From Bacillota bacterium (GTDB lineage: Bacteria > Bacillota > Clostridia > Christensenellales > SZUA-584): DNA of 46,267 nucleotides. The notes beneath the pieces are model-generated. The model had not been told where the DNA came from. It saw only the letters and a program-made list of their open reading frames with translations, and searched no databases. Both the position numbers and the translations under genes were made by a program. Below, piece by piece: positions 32,798-41,441 of this stretch; the first letter of the stretch is position 1, and each line of letters starts with the position of its first letter. The stretch covers positions 1 to 46,267 of the forward strand of contig JAEZHF010000042.1 of assembly GCA_023416745.1 (NCBI GenBank), written 5' to 3'.

Positions 32798-33343
32798 ATG
32801 CGTATTTTTATGAGAATACTGCTGACGCTCTACATAATATTAATCCTGTTCATAGCAGGCGTTACGTTATGTTGCGCGTGGGGGATTATCAGCTTTGATT
32901 ATCCGTCCTGGTGGCTGGATCAGCTCTACGGCAACGTAGCCGTGATGTGGATTGTATCGGTTGTCGGCGTGGCGGTGGTGATTGTCAGCTTCATGCTGAT
33001 GTTTTCCGGGATCCGCCGCCGCAAGCCCAAAGCGGCAATCGTACGGCACACCGATAAGGGCGTCATTTCCATTACCGTCACGGCGCTGGAAGAGATGTCC
33101 ATGCGCTTTATCGCAGCGCATGATGCGGTTCGACACGTCAAAGCTGCAGTAACCGTGCGGGACGCAAAGCTGGTTGTAAACGCCAGGCTGGCTGTGGCGG
33201 AAGGAACGAATATTCCCGATGTGCTGCAGGAGCTTCAGTCTGGTTTAAAAGCGAATATCGAGCTGCTGGCGGGTATTGAGGTGAATAAAATAGTGCTGCT
33301 TGTCGAGAAGACAACGCAGGTTGTAAAGGCGCGTGTCGAATAG
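32798..33343 (+). CDS. amaP: AmaP-like alkaline shock membrane anchor protein
   Basis: The 181-residue protein has two membrane helices (about 7-29 and 48-69) and a soluble domain with VISITVTALEEMSMRFIAAH.., the AmaP layout. AmaP anchors Asp23 at the membrane. It overlaps the DUF2273 gene by one base (TAGTG). The upstream binding site GGGGGAT lies somewhat far from ATG 32798, so ATG 32810 is also possible. Confidence 0.85.
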   Translation: MRIFMRILLTLYIILILFIAGVTLCCAWGIISFDYPSWWLDQLYGNVAVMWIVSVVGVAVVIVSFMLMFSGIRRRKPKAAIVRHTDKGVISITVTALEEMSMRFIAAHDAVRHVKAAVTVRDAKLVVNARLAVAEGTNIPDVLQELQSGLKANIELLAGIEVNKIVLLVEKTTQVVKARVE

Positions 33344-33570
33344 TGTCTGATCCGCACAGCTTTTTCAGCTATGTAAAAGAACATAAAGGCGTGATTGTTG
33401 GCGTTGGGCTGGGGCTGCTGGTCGGCATACTGATGCTGTCCATTGGTTTTTTCTCGACGCTGTTTCTCGCGCTTTGCGGTGCCGTTGGCGCTTTTTTGGG
33501 GACAAAAAACAAGTACCGTAAAAAGCTTTTCGAGATTTTGGACAAGATATTACCGGATATATTCAAATAG
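33343..33570 (+). CDS. DUF2273 small membrane protein
   Basis: The 75-residue protein has two hydrophobic helices (VIVGVGLGLLVGILMLSIGF and TLFLALCGAVGAFLG) and a basic C-terminal tail, the DUF2273 pattern. The family is typically encoded beside amaP and asp23, as here. GTG start overlapping the amaP stop. Confidence 0.88.
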   Translation: MSDPHSFFSYVKEHKGVIVGVGLGLLVGILMLSIGFFSTLFLALCGAVGAFLGTKNKYRKKLFEILDKILPDIFK

Positions 33571-33581
33571 GCGGAGGATAG

Positions 33582-34010
33582 ATGAGCAGAAGAGCGGCAA
33601 GGGATACAGCGCTGCGTTTGTTTTATGAATATGCAGTCACCGGCGAGTTCAATCCCGCAACGATGGACGTTATGCGGGATTGTTTTGATAAGGGCATGAA
33701 TGAAAATGCATGGACTTATGTCGGACGTCTGATTGATCTTTACAAAACAAATACCGATGAAGTGGACGCTGCAATTCAGGTGAATTCAAAGAACTGGAAC
33801 ATTTCTCACATGGCAAAGGTGGAGCTGTCGATACTTCGGATCGGCGTCAGTGAACTGTTCTATTGCGACGACATACATGAAAGCATTACCATCAACGAGT
33901 GCGTGGAGCTGGGCAAGAAATACGCAACGGACAAATCCGCGCGTTTCATCAACGGCGTGCTGGCCGCGGTGCTGACTGCCGCGCAGACATCACATGCACA
34001 GCCCCAATAG
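33582..34010 (+). CDS. nusB: transcription antitermination factor NusB
   Basis: The 142-residue all-helical protein has the family start SRRAARDTALRLFYEY and ending KYATDKSARFINGVLAAV. NusB with NusE binds boxA RNA in rRNA leaders. RBS GGCGGAGG. The next gene overlaps by 17 bases. Confidence 0.94.
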   Translation: MSRRAARDTALRLFYEYAVTGEFNPATMDVMRDCFDKGMNENAWTYVGRLIDLYKTNTDEVDAAIQVNSKNWNISHMAKVELSILRIGVSELFYCDDIHESITINECVELGKKYATDKSARFINGVLAAVLTAAQTSHAQPQ

Positions 34011-34944
34011 CGCGGCAGCTGCTTTTGACACCAGCGCGTACACAACGTCGTTCGCTATGGTATCAGGCGGCAGGGTGGTGATGGACAAGCGCTCAATGCT
34101 GGCGGTGGCACGTGGCAGCAGGGGTCTTCGGCAATCTGAAGCGGTTTTTGCGCACATCAAAAACATGAGTGCGCTTTTTTTGGGCCTGGAAAAGAGCTAT
34201 AATGTTAACACGGTGGCGTACAGCGAAAAACCCTGCCCGGCGAACGCGTCTTATATGCCGGTATTCTGTGTAGGGGCGTCTTACGCGACGGTGTACGCGA
34301 GGGCTCTTGGGCTACAGCCCATCGCGCTGACACACCAGCACGGACATTTGTATGCCGCGTTCTTTGGCAATGATGTGCCGGATGGTCGTTACGGCGCGAT
34401 ACATGTGTCGGGCGGCACGCTGGAGCTGCTGGAGGTGTTGATAGACGGCGGCATCGTCACGCGCATCGAGTCGCTTGGCGGGACGCTGGACATTACCTGC
34501 GGACAGCTGATCGACCGCGTTGGCGTGGCGGCGGGACTGCCGTTCCCGTCGGGAGCGCATATGGAAAAGCTTTACCGCCCCGGTGCGAAGAAGCTTGCGG
34601 TCCGGGTTGATGGCCTTCACGCCAACATCTCGGGCGCAGAGACACAGGCGATGCGGCGCATTGAAGCCGGAGAGGATGCGGCGGATGTGTGCAGCGCGGT
34701 GTTCGACTGTGTGGCGGATACGCTGTCCCGGCTGGCCGGCAATATGGTACAAACGCTGGGCGTGAAGCACGTAATACTGTCCGGCGGCGTAATCGCGGGC
34801 GCTGTGATACGCAAATGCCTGAAGGAAGCTGCTGGGAAAGAGGGTGTCAGGCTGATACTGACACAACGTGAATACTGCGGCGACAACGCCTGCGGACTAG
34901 CTCTGGCGGCGGAACGCCTGCATGATAAAGGAGTTTTAGTGTGA
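33994..34944 (+). CDS. Kae1/TsaD-like protein (paralogue of the tRNA t6A transferase)
   Basis: The 316-residue protein has the ASKHA fold of Kae1/TsaD with FDTSAYTTSF (11-20), the metal-binding HxxxH as His114 and His118 in THQHGHLYAAF, and a C-terminal nucleotide loop VKHVILSGGVIAGA. True TsaD is about 340 residues and starts with ETSCDET, so this is a divergent paralogue often seen beside nusB/folD in Clostridia. It may or may not act on tRNA; the genuine tsaD would be elsewhere. The ATG lies inside nusB. Confidence 0.82.
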   Translation: MHSPNSAAAAFDTSAYTTSFAMVSGGRVVMDKRSMLAVARGSRGLRQSEAVFAHIKNMSALFLGLEKSYNVNTVAYSEKPCPANASYMPVFCVGASYATVYARALGLQPIALTHQHGHLYAAFFGNDVPDGRYGAIHVSGGTLELLEVLIDGGIVTRIESLGGTLDITCGQLIDRVGVAAGLPFPSGAHMEKLYRPGAKKLAVRVDGLHANISGAETQAMRRIEAGEDAADVCSAVFDCVADTLSRLAGNMVQTLGVKHVILSGGVIAGAVIRKCLKEAAGKEGVRLILTQREYCGDNACGLALAAERLHDKGVLV

Positions 34945-35780
34945 CGATTATTGATGGAAAAGCCATATCGGCGCAGATCCGGGTGGATCTGAAAAAGCAG
35001 GTGGAGGAACTAAAGGCCCAAGGCATCACACCTGGCCTTGCGGTGATACTGGTGGGTGACGACCCGGCGTCTGCGGTGTATGTACGCAACAAAGCGCGTG
35101 CATGCGATGAACTGGGCATGCATTCTGTGGTGCATACGCTGCCTGCTGAAACGTCTAAAGAGGAGCTGATCGCGCTGGTGCACGACTGCAACGACGACAA
35201 GTCTCTGCACGGCATATTGGTGCAGCTGCCGCTGCCGGGGCACCTGGATGCACTGGAGATACTGCGCGAAGTGGACCCGGACAAGGATGTGGACGGCCTG
35301 CACGTGGTCACAGCTGGTCGGCTGCTGGTGGGCGAGAAGGGCTTTATACCCTGCACGCCCAAAGGCGTGATACGGCTTATCAAGAGCACGGGTACCGCAA
35401 TCAGCGGTAAGCGTGCCGTGGTGGTGGGCCGCAGTAACATGGTGGGCAAGCCGGTATCGCTGCTGCTGATGAACGAAAACGCGACGGTGACCATGTGCCA
35501 CTCGCGTACGCAGAATCTGGCCGGCGTCTGCGCCGAGGCGGACATATTGGTAGCGGCGATCGGACGGCCTGAGATGATAAAGGGCGACTTTGTGAAGCCG
35601 GGAGCGGTGGTCATCGACGTGGGAACATCCAAGGTGGACGGCAAATTGAAAGGCGATGTTATGTTTGATGAGGCAGCGCAAAAGGCTGCGTTTATCACGC
35701 CAGTGCCGGGAGGCGTTGGGCCGATGACGATCACGATGCTGATGGAAAACACCATTGAGGCGGCCCGCATCTATGGCTGA
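34941..35780 (+). CDS. folD: bifunctional methylene-tetrahydrofolate dehydrogenase/cyclohydrolase
   Basis: The 279-residue FolD interconverts methylene-, methenyl- and formyl-tetrahydrofolate with NADP. Key residues are Tyr47 and Lys51 in YVRNKAR, the QLPLPGHLD block, VVVGRSNMVGKPV for the cofactor and TPVPGGVGPMT near the end. GTG start overlapping the previous stop by four bases. Confidence 0.96.
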   Translation: MTIIDGKAISAQIRVDLKKQVEELKAQGITPGLAVILVGDDPASAVYVRNKARACDELGMHSVVHTLPAETSKEELIALVHDCNDDKSLHGILVQLPLPGHLDALEILREVDPDKDVDGLHVVTAGRLLVGEKGFIPCTPKGVIRLIKSTGTAISGKRAVVVGRSNMVGKPVSLLLMNENATVTMCHSRTQNLAGVCAEADILVAAIGRPEMIKGDFVKPGAVVIDVGTSKVDGKLKGDVMFDEAAQKAAFITPVPGGVGPMTITMLMENTIEAARIYG

Positions 35781-36963
35781 CGTCGTTTTCACCGTCTCGC
35801 AGATCACCGAATACCTGTCGCGTAAGTTCTTTCAGGATCCCTTCATCAGCGCGGTAAATGTGGTCGGCGAGGTGACAAACTTCTCAATGTCTTCCGTCGG
35901 GCATGCGTTCTTCTCCCTCAAGGACGAGAACAGTATGCTGGGCTGCATCGCTTACGATTTTGATAAACATCCGGACAGGGATGCGATTGCGGACGGCGCG
36001 CTGCTCCGCGTGGGCGGGCGCGTGACGTTCTACAGAAAGAGCGGCTCCATTCAGCTGGCCGTGGAGTCGGCGGTGCTTCAGGGCGTGGGCGATCTGTTCG
36101 TCCGTTTTGAGCGCACCAAAAAGCGGTTGGCGGAGGAAGGGCTATTCGATGCGGCTCATAAAAAGCCGCTGCCCTCGTTCCCGACGCACATCGGTGTGGT
36201 TACCTCCACGTCGGGTGCGGTGATGTACGACATCATCAACGTGGCAACGCGCCGCTTCGATGGCATTCGCATCACGGTGTATCCGGTGCCGGTACAGGGT
36301 ACAGACGCGGCCGTAAGAGTCAGTGAAGGTATCGCGCATTTCAACCGCACGCGCAGCGTGGACGTGATCATCGTCGCACGTGGGGGCGGTTCGTTCGAAG
36401 ACCTGTTCGCGTTCAACGAAGAGACTGTAGCCCGTGCCGTATACGCGTCGGATATCCCCGTGGTATCGGCGGTGGGGCACGAAACGGATTATTCGCTGTG
36501 CGATATGGCGTCGGACCTACGTGCACCCACGCCCTCTGCAGCGGCTGAGCTGATTGTTCGGGAGAAGAAGTCGATCATCGATGTACTGGAGGACAAGAAG
36601 GCGGCGCTGGGACAAGCACTGCTGGCGGTGCTGCGGTCAAGGGAACAAAGGGTGATTTCGGCAGCCGCCTCGCTTACACCCTATCCGCTACGGTTAAAAA
36701 TAGACGGGATGTATGAACAGATAGAAAGCCGCCTTGTGCTGATGCGTCGAAACGCCACTGCCAAACTGCAGGCTTGTACGTTGCGCATCGAACAATATCA
36801 GGACAGGCTGGAGAGCTTAAACCCCAGAAATGTGCTGGCACGCGGCTATGCGTTGGTGTACAGCAATGAAGGCCATGTGGTCACGTCGGGCGAGGCTGCG
36901 CCCCAGCGCATGGAGATTGAGTTTGCCGATGGACGTGTGGCGGTGGAAAGGACAGAACGCTGA
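35773..36963 (+). CDS. xseA: exodeoxyribonuclease VII large subunit
   Basis: The 396-residue protein has the N-terminal OB domain (FTVSQITEYLSRKF.., GEVTNFSMSSVGHAFFSLKD) and the catalytic region with VVTSTSGAVMYDI, VARGGGSFEDLFAFN and VSAVGHETDYSLCD. With XseB it degrades single-stranded DNA. It overlaps folD by eight bases; ATG at 35773 is chosen over an upstream in-frame codon because it gives the family start. Confidence 0.95.
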   Translation: MADVVFTVSQITEYLSRKFFQDPFISAVNVVGEVTNFSMSSVGHAFFSLKDENSMLGCIAYDFDKHPDRDAIADGALLRVGGRVTFYRKSGSIQLAVESAVLQGVGDLFVRFERTKKRLAEEGLFDAAHKKPLPSFPTHIGVVTSTSGAVMYDIINVATRRFDGIRITVYPVPVQGTDAAVRVSEGIAHFNRTRSVDVIIVARGGGSFEDLFAFNEETVARAVYASDIPVVSAVGHETDYSLCDMASDLRAPTPSAAAELIVREKKSIIDVLEDKKAALGQALLAVLRSREQRVISAAASLTPYPLRLKIDGMYEQIESRLVLMRRNATAKLQACTLRIEQYQDRLESLNPRNVLARGYALVYSNEGHVVTSGEAAPQRMEIEFADGRVAVERTER

Positions 36964-37154
36964 TGGACGATTTTGAAAAGGACCTGCGCAGGCTGGAGGA
37001 GATATCCCAACAGCTGCAGTCGGGCGAAACGGGCATCGAGAAGAGCATGGAGCTGTATGCTGAGGGCGTGAAGCTGGCTGAGCTGCTCCAAAAGCGTCTG
37101 AACACATACAAGTCGAAGATAGAGATTCTAGAGAACGAGGCGAAAGATGCATGA
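36963..37154 (+). CDS. xseB: exodeoxyribonuclease VII small subunit
   Basis: The 63-residue helical protein (FEKDLRRLEEISQQLQSGE.., LYAEGVKLAELLQKRLN) is the regulatory subunit for XseA. It starts on the last base of xseA and overlaps ispA by four bases. Confidence 0.93.
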   Translation: MDDFEKDLRRLEEISQQLQSGETGIEKSMELYAEGVKLAELLQKRLNTYKSKIEILENEAKDA

Positions 37155-38038
37155 ACACGGCTGCCGGAGAGCTTAACAGATACGGAGCGCTGGTGAACAC
37201 GCGTCTGAAAACGCTGATGGAGATCATGTGCGAGCCGGGCACTCTCAAGGACGCAATGGGCTACAGCCTGGCAGCGGGTGGCAAGCGGCTGCGTCCAGCG
37301 CTGTGCCTGATGACGGCAGAAATGTTCGGCGATGCAATGAAAGCGCTGGATTTTGCCTGCGCGCTGGAGATGATTCATACCTATTCGCTGATTCATGACG
37401 ACCTGCCGTGCATGGACAACGATGTGCTACGGCGCGGCAAACCCACCAACCACGTGGTGTTCGGCGAGGCATACGCACTGCTCGCGGGCGACGGGCTGCT
37501 GAACTGTGCTTATGAGGTGATGCTGGAGTGCGCAGGCCGTAATGCGGGCGATGGACTGGACTATCTCGGTGCGATGAATGTGATCGCAAAAGCGGCGGGT
37601 GTGAAGGGCATGATCGAAGGACAGGCCTGCGACATTGCTTTTGAAGGCCATGATAAGGATGAGAAGGTATTGGAGTATATTCACCAACGCAAGACTGGCG
37701 CAATGATCAGCGCATCAGTCATGAGTGCTGCGATATTATTCAGAGCCACGGATTATGAAACAGCAGCACTGGAGACTTATGGCAGCCGCATGGGGTTGGT
37801 TTTTCAGATCGTGGATGACATTCTGGATGAGGTGGGCGACGAAGCACTGATCGGCAAATCGGTGGGCAAAGACGCGGATACTGGTAAGCAGACCTTTGCA
37901 CGGATTTACGGTATTGAGGCGTCAAGGAGCATTGCACGAAGGCTAACAGGGGAAGCAGAACAGGCATTGAACGTTTTCGGTGACAGGGCCTGTGCTTTAA
38001 AGCGTTTAGCTCAAAATATGCTGATACGGGACAGATAA
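37151..38038 (+). CDS. ispA: farnesyl diphosphate synthase family polyprenyl synthetase
   Basis: The 295-residue enzyme has GGKRLRPAL (43-51), the first Asp-rich motif DDLPCMDND (83-91) followed by RRGKPTNH, and the second, DDILDE (222-227). It condenses isopentenyl diphosphate with allylic diphosphates to make C15 (possibly C20) chains for quinones, wall carriers and others. The bacterial-type first motif suggests FPP or GGPP synthesis. It closes the nusB-xse operon; dxs, often next, is absent here. Confidence 0.93.
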   Translation: MNTAAGELNRYGALVNTRLKTLMEIMCEPGTLKDAMGYSLAAGGKRLRPALCLMTAEMFGDAMKALDFACALEMIHTYSLIHDDLPCMDNDVLRRGKPTNHVVFGEAYALLAGDGLLNCAYEVMLECAGRNAGDGLDYLGAMNVIAKAAGVKGMIEGQACDIAFEGHDKDEKVLEYIHQRKTGAMISASVMSAAILFRATDYETAALETYGSRMGLVFQIVDDILDEVGDEALIGKSVGKDADTGKQTFARIYGIEASRSIARRLTGEAEQALNVFGDRACALKRLAQNMLIRDR

Positions 38039-38084
38039 AAAAAGGCAGATTGAAATGCGGCAAAATTTTGCTGCCTTTTTTATT
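38037..38084 (+). terminator. terminator after ispA
   Basis: AAAAAAGGCAG and CTGCCTTTTTT form a stem around a loop of about 22 bases, followed by ATTTG. Confidence 0.8.
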
Positions 38085-38107
38085 TGTTCCATATACGATT
38101 AACCTTG

Positions 38108-38139
38108 AAAACCCTTCCTTTTATTAATGGAAGGGTTTT
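38108..38139. terminator. second, bidirectional terminator
   Basis: AAAACCCTTCC and GGAAGGGTTTT form a perfect 11-bp stem around a 10-base loop. Confidence 0.8.
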
Positions 38140-38263
38140 GTATATGCTGATTTCAATGATAGAATACAAGGAATAAAACGTTGCAAATGCAACAATTTGG
38201 GCAGTATAAAAGAAATTTGGCATGGTAAAGCTAGTCATATCAAAGCATCTAAGGAGATATGAC

Positions 38264-39037
38264 ATGCTAACGAACAAGGTTGAGATCTGCGGCGTTGACA
38301 CATCCAAGCTGCCCGTGATGAAACCCAGGCAAATGAAAGAGACGATGCTGAGAGTCAAAGCCGGAGACCGCGCCGCCAGGGAGGAATTCATACGGGGGAA
38401 TCTTCGTCTGGTTTTGAGCGTCATACAGCGCTTTACCGGGCGAAGAGAAAACATGGATGATCTGTTTCAGGTGGGGTGCATCGGCCTAATCAAAGCGATA
38501 GACAATTTCAATATCGAAATGGGCGTTCGCTTTTCCACATACGCCGTTCCGATGATCACCGGTGAGATACGGCGTTATCTGCGCGACAACAACAGCATCC
38601 GAGTTTCGCGTTCACTTCGGGATATTGCGTATAAGGCCTTGCAGATACGCAATACGATGGCTAAGAAGGATTGTAGCGACCCTAGCGTGGAAAAAATAGC
38701 CGCTGAAATGGGTGTCAGTGTGGAGGATGTCGTGTTTGCGCTGGATGCTATTCAAGACCCCGTTTCGCTTTACGAGCCGGTGTATCATGACGGAGCGGAC
38801 GCCATCTATGTGATGGATCAGCTGCAGGATAAAAGCAGCGCCGATGAGAACTGGTTGGAGGGCATCGCACTCAAAGAAGCAATTGGCAAACTGGGTGAAC
38901 GTGAACGCAATATCATCCGTATGCGCTTCTATCAGGGCAAGACACAGATGGAAGTTGCGGATGAAATCGGAATTAGTCAGGCTCAAGTCTCAAGGCTGGA
39001 GAAAAACGCACTCAAAAGCATGAAGCGCAGCATTTAG
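38264..39037 (+). CDS. sigG: forespore sigma factor SigG
   Basis: The 257-residue sigma-70 family protein has the SigG N-terminus NKVEICGVDTSKLPVM, region 2 (RLVLSVIQRFTGRRENMDDLFQVG) and region 4 (GKTQMEVADEIGISQAQVSRLEK). SigG directs late forespore genes after engulfment, the stage served by the SpoIIIA channel encoded upstream. ATG 38264 follows AAGGAGATATG. The usual companions spoIIGA and sigE are not adjacent here. Confidence 0.93.
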   Translation: MLTNKVEICGVDTSKLPVMKPRQMKETMLRVKAGDRAAREEFIRGNLRLVLSVIQRFTGRRENMDDLFQVGCIGLIKAIDNFNIEMGVRFSTYAVPMITGEIRRYLRDNNSIRVSRSLRDIAYKALQIRNTMAKKDCSDPSVEKIAAEMGVSVEDVVFALDAIQDPVSLYEPVYHDGADAIYVMDQLQDKSSADENWLEGIALKEAIGKLGERERNIIRMRFYQGKTQMEVADEIGISQAQVSRLEKNALKSMKRSI

Positions 39038-39060
39038 CAAAGCTGTGAAAATGTCAGTTG

Positions 39061-39097
39061 CCGGGATGCATCAAGCGGGCATCCCGGTCTTTTTTAT
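39061..39097 (+). terminator. terminator after sigG
   Basis: CCGGGATGC and GCATCCCGG form a perfect 9-bp stem, followed by TCTTTTTT. Confidence 0.92.
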
Positions 39098-39137
39098 ATG
39101 GTCAGCATAATATGATATATAAAGTGAGGTGATGACG

Positions 39138-39398
39138 ATGACACGTTATGCCAAGCTGCGGCAAAAAGAAGTCGTCAATGTGCTGGACGGCGCAAGGCTC
39201 GGATACATATGCGACCTGGTAATCGACATGCCCACAGGCAAAGTGACAGCTATAGTAGTGCCGGGCCCCACGCGGCTTTCATTTCTTTTCAAGGGCGAAC
39301 GGGACAGCATTATACCGTGGCAGAACATCAGGAAAATTGGGGAAGATGTGGTGTTGGTGGAAATTGACGTGAACTGCATGCCAAACTATCGCGAATAA
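39138..39398 (+). CDS. YlmC/YmxH-type PRC-barrel sporulation protein
   Basis: The 86-residue protein is one PRC-barrel: KEVVNVLDGARLGYICDLVID followed by GKVTAIVVPGPT and ..IPWQNIRKIGEDVVLVEI. The YlmC/YmxH family is conserved in spore-formers and found near sigG. ATG 39138 with GAGGTGATG upstream is the best start. Confidence 0.88.
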   Translation: MTRYAKLRQKEVVNVLDGARLGYICDLVIDMPTGKVTAIVVPGPTRLSFLFKGERDSIIPWQNIRKIGEDVVLVEIDVNCMPNYRE

Positions 39399-39426
39399 TT
39401 GTATTTCTTCATAATTATGCTATAAT
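39399..39426 (+). promoter_or_regulatory. promoter for nrdR-pgeF
   Basis: TTGTAT (39399-39404), a 16-base spacer and TATAAT (39421-39426) preceded by an extended TGC lie 28 bases before nrdR. Confidence 0.7.
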
Positions 39427-39454
39427 AGTAGCAAATAAGGCATGGGGGCAGATT

Positions 39455-39910
39455 ATGAAGTGCATTTTTTGCGGTTATCTGGAGAGCAAGGTGGTTGATT
39501 CAAGACCGACAGACGAAGGCAGCTCCATCCGGCGGCGCCGCGAATGCCTGTCCTGTAAAAAGCGGTTTACAACATATGAAAAAATAGACAGCCTTCCGCT
39601 TCTTGTCGTAAAGAAGGATGGAGAGCGTGTACCCTTTGATTCGGACAAGATCAAGATCGGTATTATCAAAGCGTGCGAGAAGCGTCCGGTGGCCATTCAG
39701 GAAATCGAGACCTTGGTGCTGAATGTTGAAAAGACGATCTTCAATTCCTTGCGCCAGGAAATTTCGACCAAGGAAATAGGCGAGCTGGTGATGAAAGGCC
39801 TCAAAGAGCTGGATGATGTGGCATACGTGAGGTTTGCTTCCGTTTACAAGGAGTTCAAGGACGTGGATACGTTTATGCAGGAATTACAGCGCCTGCTGGA
39901 AGAAAAGTAG
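39455..39910 (+). CDS. nrdR: ribonucleotide reductase repressor NrdR
   Basis: The 151-residue protein has the zinc ribbon Cys3, Cys6, Cys31, Cys34 and an ATP-cone domain (about 48-138). NrdR senses ATP/dATP and binds NrdR boxes upstream of ribonucleotide reductase genes. No NrdR box is seen near it. Confidence 0.96.
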   Translation: MKCIFCGYLESKVVDSRPTDEGSSIRRRRECLSCKKRFTTYEKIDSLPLLVVKKDGERVPFDSDKIKIGIIKACEKRPVAIQEIETLVLNVEKTIFNSLRQEISTKEIGELVMKGLKELDDVAYVRFASVYKEFKDVDTFMQELQRLLEEK

Positions 39911-39911
39911 G

Positions 39912-40733
39912 ATGCAGCAAATACAAAAAGGTTTTACACTTTGGAAGAATAACGGAGTTCGTTTTTTAACGATACCGGCGTTTGAAAGAGCCGGAGGTGT
40001 CACATGCGCGTTCTCCACGCGGATCGGCGGTGTCAGCCCCAAACCGTTCGACACGCTGAACTTCAGCCGTACAAGGGAGCAGAACCAGGAAAACTTTCTT
40101 GAGAATATGCGCCGTTTCGGGGATGCGGCTGGATTTAACAGCCGTGAGGCGGTGCTGGATAACTATGAGCATGGCGTTCAGCTCTATCGGGCTAAGCGGG
40201 AGGATGCCGGCAAAGGTATATGGCGCGAAATGGTGACGGAACCTTGCGACGGCCTTTATACCGACGAAACAGGACTGCCCCTGATATCGCTTCATGCGGA
40301 CTGTGTTCCGCTGTTTTTTTATGACCCCAAAAGGCGCGCTGCAGCAGTGTGCCATGCCGGCTGGCGTGGCGTGACAAGCCACATTATCCGCAACACTCTC
40401 AATGCGCTTATGGGCATTGGTTGCAGGCCGGATGACATGCTGGCGGCGGTGGGACCGTGCATCAGCGCCGAGAACTTTGAGGTGGGTGAGGAAGTGCGCG
40501 ATGTATTTATCAGTGAGTTCGGAATGCAAACTGTACAATCAAGAGAAGGACGGCTGTACGCCGATTTGAATACTGCCTGTGTGATGGATTTGCTGGCAGG
40601 GGGGGTCAGCCCAAAGAACGTGACGGTGGCGGAAATGTGCACTTACGGTAATCCGTATCTGTTCTATTCGCACAGGCGCGACAAGGGGCAGACGGGCGCT
40701 ATGGCCGCCGTAATTTTGATAAAGGATGAGTGA
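39912..40733 (+). CDS. pgeF: laccase-domain purine nucleoside phosphorylase / peptidoglycan editing factor PgeF (YlmD-type)
   Basis: The 273-residue protein is of the DUF152/YfiH family: FSTRIGGVSPKPFDTLNF near 35-52, then HADCVPLFFYDP and HAGWRG with the metal-site Cys and His, and GPCIS. The usual first ligand region NQVHG is NYEHG here, keeping the His. Family members act on nucleosides or correct peptidoglycan precursors. ATG 39912 directly follows nrdR. Confidence 0.9.
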   Translation: MQQIQKGFTLWKNNGVRFLTIPAFERAGGVTCAFSTRIGGVSPKPFDTLNFSRTREQNQENFLENMRRFGDAAGFNSREAVLDNYEHGVQLYRAKREDAGKGIWREMVTEPCDGLYTDETGLPLISLHADCVPLFFYDPKRRAAAVCHAGWRGVTSHIIRNTLNALMGIGCRPDDMLAAVGPCISAENFEVGEEVRDVFISEFGMQTVQSREGRLYADLNTACVMDLLAGGVSPKNVTVAEMCTYGNPYLFYSHRRDKGQTGAMAAVILIKDE

Positions 40734-40739
40734 TCAGCT

Positions 40740-41441
40740 ATGAATGAGAAGGTGCTTGTAGTAGATGATGAACCGAACATACTGGAACTGCTCGAATATA
40801 ACCTGAAAAAAGAAGGCTATGACGTGATGCGGGCTGAGACAGGAGAGGCGGCGGTATCAATGATATCTAAGCAGCGCCCCGATATCGTGCTGCTGGATCA
40901 AATGCTGCCGGGCATCGACGGGCTGGGTGTGCTCAAAGCCATCCGTTCGAGTGAGGCTCTGGCGGACATGCCGGTAATCATGGTGACGGCGCGTGCTGAA
41001 GAAGTGGACAAGATCATCGGCCTCGAGCTTGGTGCGGACGACTATGTATCCAAGCCCTTCAGTGTGCGCGAGTTGTGTGCACGGGTCAAGGCGCTGCTGC
41101 GGCGTTCCAAGAGGCTCGACATCCAGTCCCAATCAGCTGTGAACTACAAAAGACTGAACGTGGACAACGCCAACTACAAGGCTTATATCGACAGCGAAGA
41201 ACTCAAGCTCACCCTCAAGGAATTTGAACTGCTGGTGCTGCTGATGTCAAGCGGCGCGCAAGTACTGACAAGGGATATGATACTGAATAAAGTTTGGGGA
41301 TATGATTACTTTGGCGAAACCCGGACCGTGGATGTGCATATCACGAATCTGAGAAAGAAGCTGGGCGAATACGGCGAGCGCATCGAGACCGTTCGAGGCG
41401 TGGGCTATCGCTTCAACATGAAAGATGAACAGAGTTTATAA
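40740..41441 (+). CDS. OmpR/PhoB-family response regulator
   Basis: The 233-residue regulator has a receiver domain with the phospho-acceptor Asp53 (VLLDQMLPG), acidic residues DDE at 9-11, Thr in VTAR and Lys in SKPF, and a winged-helix DNA-binding domain (about 135-230, ending VRGVGYRF). It overlaps the kinase gene by 17 bases. The pair resembles PhoB-PhoR in build, but no phosphate-transport genes are nearby to confirm this. Confidence 0.9.
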   Translation: MNEKVLVVDDEPNILELLEYNLKKEGYDVMRAETGEAAVSMISKQRPDIVLLDQMLPGIDGLGVLKAIRSSEALADMPVIMVTARAEEVDKIIGLELGADDYVSKPFSVRELCARVKALLRRSKRLDIQSQSAVNYKRLNVDNANYKAYIDSEELKLTLKEFELLVLLMSSGAQVLTRDMILNKVWGYDYFGETRTVDVHITNLRKKLGEYGERIETVRGVGYRFNMKDEQSL

